Positions 9,064 through 18,188 are shown, counted from the stretch's first letter. The stretch: 64,000 bases of DNA from Gordonia paraffinivorans NBRC 108238 (GCF_000344155.1 NZ_BAOQ01000024.1:43883-107882); one strand, 5' to 3'. Notes: a model not told the origin generated them from the sequence alone. Numbers and translations are program-made.

Positions 9064-9877
9064 CGATGTGACGACGGGCAGCGGCGTGATCACCACGCCG
9101 CTGCCCGGCACCACCAACACCCGCGACCTCGGCGGCCTGCCGACAACCGACGGACGGATCGTCGCCCGAGGCACGCTGTTCCGGGGCGACGTGCTGGGCC
9201 CGCCGGGATCGGGTGCGGAATGTTGCTGGTCCGACGAGTTCGCCCAGACCTACCGGGCGCTCGGCCTGCAGCTCGTGGTGGATCTTCGATCCGCGCCTGA
9301 GGTCGAGCTGGTTCCTTCGGCATGGGCGCCGGAAACCGGAGCTCGCTTGCTGCACGCACCGATCCCCGAAGGCGTCGAAGGCACAGAAACCGATTTCATG
9401 GGGATGCTGCGGGACGGCGCGATCACCCGCTTCGGACCGGCCGACCTCGGGGTCTGGTACAGCCAGGTCTACGACCGCCGGGCCGAGATCTTCGGCCAGG
9501 TGATCGCCGAGATCGCCGATCCGCACGGACGCCCGACCCTGATCCACTGCCATGCCGGCAAGGACCGCACCGGGCTGCTCGTCGCCCTCATCCTCGAGGT
9601 GCTCGGGGTGCCGCGCGAGGCGATCCTCGAGGACTACACGGTCACCGGGGTCAACCGGCGCCATGTCGCTGAGCAAGCCGCACCGCTGATCGCCGAGCTC
9701 GGGCTGGTGATGGACGAGGTCCGGACCTTCTTCGAGGCGCCGCCGCTGGCGATGTCGAGCGCGCTGGAGTACCTCGACCGCGAGTACGGCGGCGTGCCCG
9801 GCTACCTGCAGCAGGCCGGCGGGGTGGAACCGGAGCGGCTTGAGGCCCTGCGGGAGGGGCTCACCGCGGATCGATAA
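9053..9877 (+). CDS. Tyrosine-phosphatase-fold phosphatase (MptpB-like) 1
   Basis: About 274 aa. It carries the N-terminal TRDLGGL signature of bacterial Y_phosphatase3 proteins and the catalytic P-loop HCHAGKDRTG (Cys-x5-Arg). This family includes mycobacterial PtpB, which acts on phosphotyrosine, phosphoserine and phosphoinositides, so the substrate may be a protein or a small phosphate ester. The ATG lies 11 bases inside the end of the swivelling-His fusion gene, so the two are translationally coupled. A second member (28865-29677) ends the operon carrying the split version of that fusion protein. The repeated pairing suggests the phosphatase acts on a product or phosphorylated form made by the His-domain system. 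Confidence 0.88.
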   Translation: MTSNDVTTGSGVITTPLPGTTNTRDLGGLPTTDGRIVARGTLFRGDVLGPPGSGAECCWSDEFAQTYRALGLQLVVDLRSAPEVELVPSAWAPETGARLLHAPIPEGVEGTETDFMGMLRDGAITRFGPADLGVWYSQVYDRRAEIFGQVIAEIADPHGRPTLIHCHAGKDRTGLLVALILEVLGVPREAILEDYTVTGVNRRHVAEQAAPLIAELGLVMDEVRTFFEAPPLAMSSALEYLDREYGGVPGYLQQAGGVEPERLEALREGLTADR

Positions 9878-9880
9878 GTG

Positions 9881-9930
9881 AGGTCAGACCTTTAAAAAAG
9901 GTTGACTATAAATCGGGCACCGCCTAGGAT
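9881..9930 (+). promoter_or_regulatory. Promoter with FadR-type operator upstream of second fused His-domain operon
   Basis: AGGTCAGACCT (9881-9891) is an 11-bp palindrome of the FadR/GntR type. Downstream are TTGACT (9902-9907) and TAGGAT (9925-9930) separated by exactly 17 bases, a good sigma-70-like promoter. The start codon is at 10090, leaving a leader of about 150 bases in which I recognise no gene. The operator abuts the -35 box, so binding there should affect transcription. Confidence 0.65.
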
Positions 9931-10089
9931 TGAGATGTACCTCACATCCGGTACTCGACAGCCAGACCGGCCCGTCGGCGAATCCCCATCTCTTCCTCGC
10001 CTCGGTCTGACGGAACTGCCGTCACGGGCCGGTCTTGGCTCACCCGATCCTTCCTGCGCTGTGCCGCAATCGATTCCAGGAGATGAGTC

Positions 10090-12459
10090 GTGACTGCAGA
10101 AGCTCCCACCACCGTCGGCGAAGGCTACGAGCCGGTCGGCGAAGGCCTGACCGTCTTCGAGAGCGCCGAGCCGGTCTTCGGCCGGGCCAAGTGGCTCGAC
10201 AGCCCCGACGACGTGATCGCCTTCGTCGAGAGTGGCGAGGACGTCAGCGAGGTCATCGTGATCGCGCGCGGTGGAACGACCACCTTCCTGTCGATGGCGC
10301 TGAACGCCGGCGTGCGCGGCATCATCACCCTGCAGGGCGCGCCGGAGAGTCACCTGGGCATCCTCAGTCGGGAGTACGGCATCCCCTGCATCCTGTCGGT
10401 GGCCTTTCAGCGCGGCATGCGCACCGCGCGCGGCGAGGTGGTGCCGGCCGACGGGGCGCGCCTGCGGATGGACATCTCCGCCCGGCCCGCCGGATACGTG
10501 CACATGGAATCCGGTGCGCCGGTCGATGATTCGCCGGTCGAGCAGGATGTTCCGGCCCTGACCGCAGAGGAGCAGGCGCAGATCCAGAAACTGCTGACCG
10601 ACTTCCGCGGCGAGATCCCGCACGGTGCGGCAGGCGATGCCCAGATGCAACAGAGCCTCTCCTCCAACGTGCTCGATCTCAGCGACCCGGAGTACGACCG
10701 CGAACTCACCGCCGGTGAGACCACCGACATCCTGCGCTACCTGGCGTGGTGCGTCTGGGATGCGCTGGCCGCCCGAGCGATCGAAGGCGAGTCCGGGCTG
10801 ATTCCGCGGCAGGAGTACGAGGCGCTGGGCTTCATGGATTCCTGGTTCCGCCATCCGGGGTGGCTGCAGGCGATCCGGGAGCGCGTCGGCGACGCCGGCA
10901 TGGTGGAGATCGGTGCTCGCGCCCGCAGCGAGATCGGCACCAAGATCAACCTGCTGCACGCGTGGGCGGCCGGCACCGCGCTGAGTGAGGGTCGTGCCGT
11001 CGCCCTCGAACTCGAACTGCACGAATTCGAGTACCGGGCAGCGACGATCCCGGCGGCGATGACCGCGACCCGGCAGCTGTATCAGGGGATTTGGGGATCC
11101 GGGCCGATGTTCGCCTCGATGTGCGAGTACCGGGCACCGGTCCTGGACCGCAGCTGGATCGACCGGTTCCAGAGCGACCGGATCGGCCTGGGCAGCGATG
11201 CAGACCGGACCACTTTCCAGCGGTTCAACGGTGCGCTGGAACTGCTGGGCTTCCTGGTCCACTTCGACAATCGCCTCGGCCTGGGCGACAGCGGTCCGTA
11301 TCCGACCGAGGACGGTGGCTTCGTGATCGTCTGCGACCGGTTTATCAACGAGCCGGCCTACGAGTGGTCCTCGGCCGCCGCGGGCCTGCCCTATGCGGTC
11401 ACCATCGCGATGTTCTTCGACGGGGACACGGACCTGCAGACCAAGGTTCAGGACCGCTCGACGATGTTCACCGAGCCGGCCAACTACCTGCCCTACGTCA
11501 CCGGCGTGGCGGTCTATGCCCGCGAGCAGTTCGATACACCGATGAGCGAGCTGCGGACCCTCACCCTGGCCGACATGGACCAGATGCGGGCCCACGGCGA
11601 GGCGAGTTCCGCGGCGCTGTACAAGCACATCGCCTCGATGAGCCACGACGGAGAAGGTGATGGCCGGTGCCGTCGTGTACGCCTCCGGTTTCCTGTTGCC
11701 GTTCGTCCGCGCGGCGGGCATGTACGACGAACTGGTGGCCGGGCACGGCTTCATGTCGCTGGATCCAGTCGCGGTGGCCAGCTACGAGACGATCATCGAC
11801 GGCGTGGCCGGCGAGATGATCCCCCGGTTCTTCCTGACCGGCACCTGGGCCAACGAGGTGCCGCCGAGCAGCCGGGACACCACCGCCGCCGAGCCCGGCG
11901 AGCTCGAGGTGCTGCATGCCCTCGGTGTGCGCGGGCTGGCCACCACGGAGCAGCTCGAGGTGAGCACCGGCCTGCCGACCGAGACCGTCGAGGCGGTCCT
12001 GGCCGCCGCGGTGGCGGCGGGCTGGGTCAAGCAGCGCACCGGCCGGATCGCCGGTTCCCGGCTCACGCCGGTCGGGCGGTCGCGGTTGCTGCTGCTGCGC
12101 CGACAGGCCAGCCCGCCGACCCGGCACTCGAGCAGGCCTACCAGCAGTTCCTGGCGCCCAACCGGGAGTTCAAGCAGCTGACCTCGCAGTGGCAGGCCGA
12201 TCGGGACCTCGACGCGGTGCTGGCCGGACTGGACCGGATCGACGGCGAGGTGAGTCGGATTCTCGGTGACGCCGCGGCCGCCTCGGCGCGGTTCGAGCGC
12301 TATCGCAGCCGATTCGGTGAGGCGTTGGCCCGGTTCCGCGGCGGTGACGAGAGCGCGCTGGCCAAGCCGATGGCGGCGTCCTACCACGACATCTGGATGG
12401 AACTGCACGAAGACCTGCTGGTCACCCTCGGCAAGGAGCGCAGTGCCGATGACGAATAA
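10090..12459 (+). pseudogene. Second swivelling-His/unknown-domain/winged-helix fusion, with two compensating frameshifts
   Basis: Paralogue of 6682-9063 over its whole length: the mobile domain with RGGTTTF and GAPESHLGILSREYG (His88), the unknown middle domain, then the winged helix and helical tail. GTG 10090 follows AGGAG with 7-base spacing. The frame breaks at about 11650, where one extra G turns SHDEKVMA-type codons out of frame. It continues in the +1 frame (11657 to about 12110, including FLTGTWANEVPP and VKQRTGRIAGSRLTP) and returns to the first frame after an apparent missing C at about 12112 (AGCCCGCC). Both halves remain well conserved and the C-terminus is intact, so this is either a very recent lesion or sequencing error. 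If corrected, it encodes about 789 aa. It begins an operon with an APH kinase and an AttH-like protein. Confidence 0.8.
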
Positions 12460-12501
12460 GGCATGCCGACAACGACTTTCGACCCAAGTGAAGGGGCAGC
12501 C

Positions 12502-13560
12502 GTGACGACTCAGGTGCCGGCCGGGACCACCGACGAGCTCGCCGCGGTGCTGCGCGAGCAGTTGCCGCAGACCGCCGGGGTGACCGCGGTGACGGCCACC
12601 CCGTGCGGGGCCGGGCAGCTCGCCGACAGCTTCCGGCTGGGGCTGGAGTACCGGGCGGGCAGCTCCGGTCCGGCGAGTGTCTTCGTGAAGCTGCCGCCGA
12701 CCGACGCCGCCTCGGCGAGCACCGCGCAGCGGATCAACGCCTTCGAGCGCGAGAGATACTTCTACACCGACCTGCTGCCGCATCTGCAGATCACCACGCC
12801 GCAGCTGCTGGGCCTGGTCGAGTTCGGTGACGCCGGAGTCGGCATCGTGCTGGAGGACCTCTCGGCGGTCACCCGGCCGCTGGATCAGCTTCGCGACGGC
12901 GAGCCGGCGCAGGCGGCCTCGGTGATGGATCAGCTGGCCGGCCTGCAGGCGCCGTTCTGGGACGATGTGGCGGCGGCCGGTGGCGACGAGCGGTTCTACA
13001 ACCGCACCCAGGAACACATCGAAGGGCTCGCCGAGCGGTATCTGCAGTCGTGGCACCGGCACGGTGAGACCGTCGGCGCGGGCCTCGACGCGGCGCAGCG
13101 GCACCTGGTGGAACGCTTCGGGCAGCGCTCCCGGGAATGGGCGGCCGGGATCACCGGTCCGCGCACCCTGGTGCACCAGGACCTGCGGCTGGACAACCTG
13201 CTCTGGAGTGACGCCTCGGGCGCGGTGCTGATCGACTGGCAGACCCTGGCGTTCACCTCGCCGGCCTGGGATCCCGCCTTCTTCCTCGGCACGGCACTGC
13301 CGGCCGAGCAGCGCCGGTCGGCCGAGCACACGCTGATCAGCCGACACGTCGACGCCCTGGCCGCACGGGGCATCACCGGCTGGGATCGCGAGCGGGCCTG
13401 GACCGAGCACCGGCGGCTGTCCGGCTCGGTGCTGCTGGCGATGATCGCGGCGATGGGGTTCGTGGTGCCCACCGAGCGCGGCTTCGCGATGTTCGCCTCG
13501 CTGATCGACCGCGGTACCCGGCAGGCGCTCGACCTCGACCTGCTCGAATTCCTCGACTGA
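12502..13560 (+). CDS. APH-type phosphotransferase 2
   Basis: About 352-aa kinase-fold protein with the intact catalytic loop HQDLRLDNLLW and the metal-binding IDWQT segment. It resembles APH 1 (5531-6601) through shared blocks such as the LEDL segment, LAGLQAPFWD/LALLQAPFWE and RQALD near the C-terminus, so the two are duplicates, each beside a swivelling-His fusion gene. GTG 12502 was chosen because AAGGGG lies five bases upstream; ATG 12463 is the alternative. The next gene (13573) encodes an AttH/CrtC-like protein only 12 bases downstream. Predicted to phosphorylate a small hydroxylated metabolite; acceptor unknown. Confidence 0.87.
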   Translation: MTTQVPAGTTDELAAVLREQLPQTAGVTAVTATPCGAGQLADSFRLGLEYRAGSSGPASVFVKLPPTDAASASTAQRINAFERERYFYTDLLPHLQITTPQLLGLVEFGDAGVGIVLEDLSAVTRPLDQLRDGEPAQAASVMDQLAGLQAPFWDDVAAAGGDERFYNRTQEHIEGLAERYLQSWHRHGETVGAGLDAAQRHLVERFGQRSREWAAGITGPRTLVHQDLRLDNLLWSDASGAVLIDWQTLAFTSPAWDPAFFLGTALPAEQRRSAEHTLISRHVDALAARGITGWDRERAWTEHRRLSGSVLLAMIAAMGFVVPTERGFAMFASLIDRGTRQALDLDLLEFLD

Positions 13561-13572
13561 AGAAGGAGACCA

Positions 13573-14682
13573 ATGCTCAGCAAATGGGACGACTACCCGA
13601 TTCATCAGGCGCCGCTGCCGGCGACCACCACCATCGGCGCCGACGCCGGGCGGTACAACCGCCACTGGATGGCGATGCACGATAAGGACCTGACCACCCA
13701 GGTCGGCTTCGGGCTCAGCGTGCACCCCAACCGCGGGATCGTCGACGCCTCGTTCAGCGTGTCCCGGGACGGGAAGCAGAAGTCGGTCTTCGGCTCGGCG
13801 CCGCTCACCGTCGACTTCGACATGGAGGCTCCGCCGCTGCACCTCGAGGTGGTGGAACCGGGCCGCGTGCTGCGCGTGGTGGTGGACGAATACGACGGTG
13901 TGGCAGCGGATCTCACGTTCACCGCGGTCACCAAGCATGTGGAGGACAGCCGGATGCGGCGCGACTCCGGCCACACCCTGATCTCCGAACGGCTGCGCAC
14001 CGTGCAGTTCGGCGAATGGTCGGGCTGGTTCGAGGTCGACGGCGTGCGCACCGAGTGCAGCCGGGATCAGTGGTGGGGTTTCCGCGACCGGTCCTGGGGC
14101 TCGCGGACCACCGGAACCGTCAGCGAGGGCAAGGACTCTAAGCACAAGAGCGCGATCTACTTCGCCTGGACTCTGCTGCGTTTCGAAGACGAGTGCCTGC
14201 TGGTGGCGGTCAACGAGAACAGCCAGGGAGTCAGTGAGGCCCGCACCGGAGTGGTGCTGCCCTTCCTGGCCGAGGGGGAGAAGGCCTACGGCGACGACGA
14301 GAACCTATTGCGCAGCGACGTATTCCACTTCGACATCGACTACGTGCCGGGGACCCGGCGGGCCCGTGAGGTCGACCTCACCGTCGGGCCCCGCGGCGCG
14401 ATCTCCCGGCAAATAAAAATCGAACCCAAGGTCGAATTCCTGATGCAGGGCCTGGGCTACTACCACCCGAAGTGGAAGCACGGCACCGATCACGGTGGCG
14501 CGGTGGCCGGCTCGGACACCTGGAACGTCGCCGAGGCCGACCCGGCCCGGATCGAGAACGTCCACGCCCAGCAGATCTGCCGCGCGGTGCGCTCAGACGG
14601 TGCGGTGGGGCTCGGCCTGTTCGAACACGTGGCGATCGGGCCGCACCTACCGACCGGTTTCGGCGAGGGCACCACCAGCTAG
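13573..14682 (+). CDS. AttH/CrtC-like lipocalin-fold protein 1
   Basis: 369-aa protein with a predicted beta-rich double-lipocalin architecture. I place it in the AttH/carotenoid-hydratase superfamily by the RDRSWGSRT motif, which corresponds to the HDHNWG-type motif of CrtC. Related proteins here are at 32282-33286 (NHSWGPR), 42992-43906 (DHSWGVR) and 62910-63932 (RDRSRGVR). Characterised relatives include carotenoid 1,2-hydratase, which adds water to an isoprenoid double bond, and fungal pericyclases such as Fsa2. Enzymatic activity here is inference. GGAG precedes the ATG, and it lies 12 bases after an APH kinase, an arrangement repeated elsewhere in the window. Confidence 0.72.
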   Translation: MLSKWDDYPIHQAPLPATTTIGADAGRYNRHWMAMHDKDLTTQVGFGLSVHPNRGIVDASFSVSRDGKQKSVFGSAPLTVDFDMEAPPLHLEVVEPGRVLRVVVDEYDGVAADLTFTAVTKHVEDSRMRRDSGHTLISERLRTVQFGEWSGWFEVDGVRTECSRDQWWGFRDRSWGSRTTGTVSEGKDSKHKSAIYFAWTLLRFEDECLLVAVNENSQGVSEARTGVVLPFLAEGEKAYGDDENLLRSDVFHFDIDYVPGTRRAREVDLTVGPRGAISRQIKIEPKVEFLMQGLGYYHPKWKHGTDHGGAVAGSDTWNVAEADPARIENVHAQQICRAVRSDGAVGLGLFEHVAIGPHLPTGFGEGTTS

Positions 14683-14695
14683 CGAGGAGACCGCG

Positions 14696-15565
14696 TTGTC
14701 CTACGAAAGCGTATTCAAGCCAGGTCTTCTTGAGGGTTAAACGGTCATCGTGACCGGCGGCGGCAGTGGGATCGGACGCTGCACCGCCCACGAACTCGCA
14801 GATCTCGGCGCCAATGTGGCGATCATCGGTCGCAAGCAGGAGCGGCTGGACAACGTCACCGCGGAGATCCGAGACGATGGCGGCACCGTGGCGTCGTTCA
14901 ATTGCGACATCCGCGACGAGGAGAGGGTGAAGGAGGTCGTGGCGGAGGTCGTCGAACGGTTCGGCGGCATCCACGGCCTGGTGAACAACGCCGGCGGACA
15001 GTACAAGTCACCGCTGGAGGAGATCTCCACCAAGGGATTCGAGGCCGTGGTGCGCAACAATCTCACCGGCGGCTTTATCTTCATGCGTGAGGTCTTCAAC
15101 GGCTACATGAAGGAGCACGGCGGCTCGATCGTCAACATCATCGCCGACATCTGGCACGGCTGGCCCGGCTTCGCCCACTCCGGAGCCGTCCGCGGCGGCA
15201 TGCTCACGCTGTCCGAATCAGCAGCCGGCGAGTGGGCGGAGTACGGCATCCGGGTCAACGCGTTGGCTCCGGGATCGATCGCCTCGAGCGGTCTGGACAC
15301 CTATCCGGAGCATCAGCGCAGCTATATCCGCAACTCGGTGATCCCGCGACAGCCGCTGCGCCGCTTCGGTACGGAGTCGGAGATCTCGGCCGGCATCGTC
15401 TTCCTACTCTCACCTGCCGCGGCCTTCGTCACCGGTACCTGTCTGCGGATCGACGGGGCGGCGCCGAACGGCCGGCGGTGGGTGCTCAACGGCTCGAACA
15501 ACAACGAGGCCTACAACGGTTTTCGTCGGGCGCAGCGTCCGAAGATCCTGGAGGGAACAGACTGA
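14696..15565 (+). pseudogene. Short-chain dehydrogenase/reductase interrupted by an in-frame TAA near its start
   Basis: SDR-family oxidoreductase. TTG 14696 is preceded by GAGGAG and gives SYESVFKPGLLEG, then TAA (14738-14740), then TVIVTGGGSGIGRC in the same frame. A Q or K codon changed to TAA is the simplest reading. The rest is intact: TGGGSGIG cofactor motif, NNAGG, and C-terminal FVTGTCLRIDGAAP. The usual catalytic Tyr-x3-Lys is not evident: the expected region reads AHSGAVRGG, so activity is doubtful even without the stop. A restart at GTG 14750 would drop the first beta strand. It resembles the 2,4-dienoyl-CoA reductase/peroxisomal enoyl reductase branch in its LEG-TVIVTGG start; specificity uncertain. 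Confidence 0.75.
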
Positions 15566-15643
15566 TCCACTGGCGGTCCGTGGCCGCGTAGGGCGGGCGG
15601 GACGATCCGTATCGGCTGGCTGGCTGCGCTATCGTTGTTGTCA

Positions 15644-15653
15644 TGGTGCACCA
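15644..15653. promoter_or_regulatory. TGGT-GC-ACCA palindrome upstream of fadR-like gene
   Basis: TGGTGCACCA is a perfect 10-bp palindrome 70 bases before the FadR-type gene at 15723. It has the same TGGT/ACCA arms as the other candidate operators in this window but a two-base rather than three-base spacer, so it may be an autoregulatory variant or coincidence. Confidence 0.3.
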
Positions 15654-15722
15654 CTGTGGAGGCATGACCCGGGTGGCTGCACCGACGGTAAGGCGAGGCA
15701 GGGGTTGATAGGCGGGAACAAA

Positions 15723-16466
15723 GTGGCGCACTCAGCAGAATCGATCAGGCTCGGTGCGGTGTCGGTGCCGCGACCGGCCGATGTCCTCGCCGAGACACTG
15801 CGTCGTCAGATCCTCGACGGCGAGTTTCCGGTCGGGTCGATGCTGCCCGCCGAACGGCAGCTCGTCGAGGACAGCGGCCTGACCCGATCCTCGGTGCGCG
15901 AGGCGCTGGCGCAGTTGCAGCGCGAAGGTCTAATCATGGTGAAGACCGGTCGCCGGGGCGGGTCGGTGGTCACCAGGCCCACCGCTACCGAGGTCCTGCG
16001 GTCGGTGCGGCTGAACATCGAGGGCTGGGCGCCGGACGCCGAGATGCTGCTGGAGTCGCGGGTGGCGATCGAGCCCTGGTGTGCCTACTTCGCCGCGGAG
16101 CGTCGCACCGAGGAGGATCTCGCCGATTTGCGGAAGATCAACGAGCGCACCGCCCGGGCGCTCGAAGGTCACGGAGATTTCGTCGAATGCAAGGTCGCCT
16201 GGCACAGTGCGGTGTCGCGGGCCGGTCGCAACGAGGTTCTGTTCACGCTGGTCGAAGCCGTCTCACGTGCTGCATACCGGCAGTTCGATCGGACCACACT
16301 GCAGGGTGAGGACGCCGATTCCCGTCTCCGGTCGCTGCAGGTGCACGAGGCGGTCACCGACGCGATCGCCCGGCAGAAGCCGAGGCTGGCCTTCAAGCTG
16401 ATGGGCAACCATCTCAATGCTCCGTCGATCGTCGACGAGTTCCCGGACGGCCCTGTGACCGACTGA
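15723..16466 (+). CDS. GntR-family transcriptional regulator, FadR subfamily (1)
   Basis: About 247-aa repressor-type regulator. The N-terminal winged helix (PRPADVLAETLRRQILDGEF, PPAER-like PAERQLVEDSGLTRSSVREAL) is followed by an all-helical FCD ligand-binding domain with the metal/effector-ligand pattern WHSAVSRAGRN. Family members bind TGGTCnnACCA-like palindromes and usually respond to acyl-CoA or organic acids. GTG 15723 was preferred to TTG 15705, where the purine-rich stretch abuts the start. A paralogue is at 58405-59172. Candidate operators for these two proteins occur at about ten promoters in the window. Confidence 0.88.
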   Translation: MAHSAESIRLGAVSVPRPADVLAETLRRQILDGEFPVGSMLPAERQLVEDSGLTRSSVREALAQLQREGLIMVKTGRRGGSVVTRPTATEVLRSVRLNIEGWAPDAEMLLESRVAIEPWCAYFAAERRTEEDLADLRKINERTARALEGHGDFVECKVAWHSAVSRAGRNEVLFTLVEAVSRAAYRQFDRTTLQGEDADSRLRSLQVHEAVTDAIARQKPRLAFKLMGNHLNAPSIVDEFPDGPVTD

Positions 16467-16484
16467 GCGGACATGGGTCGGCTA

Positions 16485-16526
16485 TTGCCCCTGGGCCCTC
16501 GCTTCCGCTACTGTATGGTCATACCA
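16485..16526 (+). promoter_or_regulatory. Promoter with ATGGTCATACCAT operator
   Basis: TTGCCC (16485-16490), an 18-base spacer and TACTGT (16509-16514) form a plausible promoter. The palindrome TGGTCATACCA (16516-16526), extended by matching A and T on its flanks, immediately follows the -10 and would cover the transcription start. It controls the small gene at 16552 and possibly the MaoC-CitE genes behind it. Confidence 0.6.
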
Positions 16527-16551
16527 TTTAGTTGTTGGGGAGGTGGCGGTC

Positions 16552-16806
16552 ATGGCCAGAAGTGCGACGGTGGGGCACGCCGACGAGTTGATCCGGTTCG
16601 CCCGCGCCTGGGCGCCGTTCGGTGGTCCGGGTGACGACGAGGTGTTCGTGACTTTCGGTGTCGGTCAAGCGGAGTTCTACCAGCGGGTGATGTCTGCGCT
16701 CGCCACGAATTCCGGCGGTCTGCCGGTTTGTGAGGCAGCGGATCTGCAGCGGCACTGCCGTCGGCAGCTCGCGCTTCTGCGCGCCGGGGCTCGGCCGAGT
16801 CGTTGA
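16552..16806 (+). CDS. Small protein of unknown function, DUF3263-like
   Basis: 84-aa soluble protein starting at ATG 16552 behind a GGGGAGG ribosome-binding site. The core FARAWAPFGGPGDDEVFVTFG, followed by FYQRVMSAL and a basic tail, recalls the short actinobacterial DUF3263-type proteins, which look like minimal helix-turn-helix modules (helix, acidic turn, Y/F-Y-Q recognition-like helix). That resemblance is from memory and is not proven. It sits between two FadR-type operators and directly upstream of a MaoC gene, so a regulatory role in this regulon is conceivable. Confidence 0.6.
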   Translation: MARSATVGHADELIRFARAWAPFGGPGDDEVFVTFGVGQAEFYQRVMSALATNSGGLPVCEAADLQRHCRRQLALLRAGARPSR

Positions 16807-16831
16807 CCGGTTCCGATAAAGGTCGTACCAT
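16803..16831 (+). promoter_or_regulatory. Promoter with operator upstream of MaoC-CitE-hotdog operon
   Basis: TTGACC (16803-16808) and TACCAT (16826-16831) are separated by 17 bases. The FadR-type site AGGTCGTACCA (16820-16830) overlaps the -10 element. The -35 overlaps the stop of the preceding small gene. The layout is that of simple repression of the operon starting at 16862. Confidence 0.6.
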
Positions 16832-16861
16832 TCAGCCATTATTCGACTGTGGAGGTGTGCC

Positions 16862-17314
16862 GTGGCAGGTGTGTGGTTCGACGAGTTGACGGTTGGGCAG
16901 ATGTTCGAGCATCCGATCCGCCGCACGGTCACCGAGACCGACAATGTGCTGTTCACCGCGATGACCCACAACCCCGCGCTGCTTCATCTCGACGAGGAGT
17001 ACATGAAGGGCACCGAGTTCGGGCAGCGGGTGGTCAACAGTGCATTCACTTTGGGCCTGATGGTGGGGATCTCGGTCGGTGACACGACGCTGGGCACCGC
17101 GGTTGCCAATCTCGGCTGGGACGAGGTTCGTTTTCCCAAGCCACTGTTCCACGGTGACACCATCAACGTCACCACCGAGGTCATCGAATTACGTGAGTCC
17201 AAGTCTCGGCCGGATCAGGGGATCGTGGTCTTCCTGCACAAGGCCTTCAACCAGCACGGCGACGTTGTGGCCTCCTGCAAACGTGCCGGGCTGCAGCGGA
17301 AGAAGCCGCAGTGA
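16862..17314 (+). CDS. MaoC-family hotdog hydratase
   Basis: 150-aa single-hotdog protein of the MaoC dehydratase family, which hydrates enoyl-CoA thioesters. It contains NPALLHLDEEYMKGTEF, corresponding to the Asp-His hydratase region with N-x-D/H-x-H spacing, and FPKPLFHGDTI. GTG 16862 follows GGAGG. Its stop overlaps the CitE-like gene (ATGA). MaoC plus CitE-like lyase is a recurring pair for hydrating a mesaconyl- or methyl-branched enoyl-CoA and cleaving the hydroxyacyl-CoA, so a branched-chain end product such as citramalyl-CoA or 3-methylmalyl-CoA is plausible. Confidence 0.85.
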   Translation: MAGVWFDELTVGQMFEHPIRRTVTETDNVLFTAMTHNPALLHLDEEYMKGTEFGQRVVNSAFTLGLMVGISVGDTTLGTAVANLGWDEVRFPKPLFHGDTINVTTEVIELRESKSRPDQGIVVFLHKAFNQHGDVVASCKRAGLQRKKPQ

Positions 17315-18183
17315 AACCGCTGCGGTCGTTCCTGTTCGTCCCCGGCGACAGTGAGAAGAAGCTGGGCAAGATCGACGGGTCCCCGGCCGACGCGATCATC
17401 CTGGATCTCGAGGATTCGGTGAGTCCGTCCCGCAAGGCCGACGCGCGACGGTTGGTCGCCGATTATCTCCGTGAGGCCACCGGGAAACGGGAACTGCCCG
17501 AGCTCTGGGTTCGGATCAATCCGCTGGACTCCGGCCAAGCGCTGGCCGATCTGGCCGCGGTGATCGCCGTCGGTCCGGCCGGGATCATGATCCCCAAGAT
17601 CGACGGACCGGCCCATGTCCAGCAGGTGTCGCACTACGTCGACGCGCTCGAAGCCTCACATCGTTTGTCTGCTGGGCGTATCCGGTTGCTTCCGGTGGCC
17701 ACCGAGACCGCCGTCGCGCCGTTCCGTCTCGGAGACTTCGCCGCGGCGCAGATCGAACGTCTTTACGGATTGACCTGGGGGGCTGAAGATCTCAGCGCCG
17801 CACTGGGCGCCTCGACGAATGTCGGGCCGGACGGGGGCTGGGCGGTTACCTATCAATTGGTGCGGTCGATGACGCTGATGGGTGCCCGGGCTGCCGGCGT
17901 CGAAGCGGTGGAGACGCTGTATGTCGACATCCGCGATCCCGAGGGGCTGGCGGAGTCGTCACGCCGTGCGCGCGCCGAGGGCTTCAGTGGCCGCATCGCG
18001 ATTCATCCGGCGCAGGTCGAGGTCATCAACGAGGCGTTCACCCCGACCGAGGCGGAAGTCGACTTCGCGCGCCGCGTCGTGGCCGCCTTCGAGGGGGAGG
18101 TCGGTACCGTCGCGCTCGACGGCAAGATGCTCGACCTTCCGCATCTCAAGCAGGCGCAGCGGGTGCTTGCGCTGGTCGGCTGA
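17311..18183 (+). CDS. CitE-like acyl-CoA lyase (HpcH/HpaI aldolase family)
   Basis: 290-aa TIM-barrel lyase of the citrate-lyase-beta/malyl-CoA-lyase family. It shows RSFLFVPGDSEKK at the N-terminus, the metal-binding LDLEDSVSP, WVRINPLDS, a GIMIPKID strand, and the TETA and LTWGAEDLSAALG motifs that bind divalent metal. Such enzymes split beta-hydroxyacyl-CoAs (malyl, methylmalyl, citramalyl) into acetyl- or propionyl-CoA and an oxoacid. Translationally coupled to MaoC. Which substrate it uses cannot be told from sequence. Confidence 0.88.
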   Translation: MKPLRSFLFVPGDSEKKLGKIDGSPADAIILDLEDSVSPSRKADARRLVADYLREATGKRELPELWVRINPLDSGQALADLAAVIAVGPAGIMIPKIDGPAHVQQVSHYVDALEASHRLSAGRIRLLPVATETAVAPFRLGDFAAAQIERLYGLTWGAEDLSAALGASTNVGPDGGWAVTYQLVRSMTLMGARAAGVEAVETLYVDIRDPEGLAESSRRARAEGFSGRIAIHPAQVEVINEAFTPTEAEVDFARRVVAAFEGEVGTVALDGKMLDLPHLKQAQRVLALVG

Positions 18184-18188
18184 GCTCG

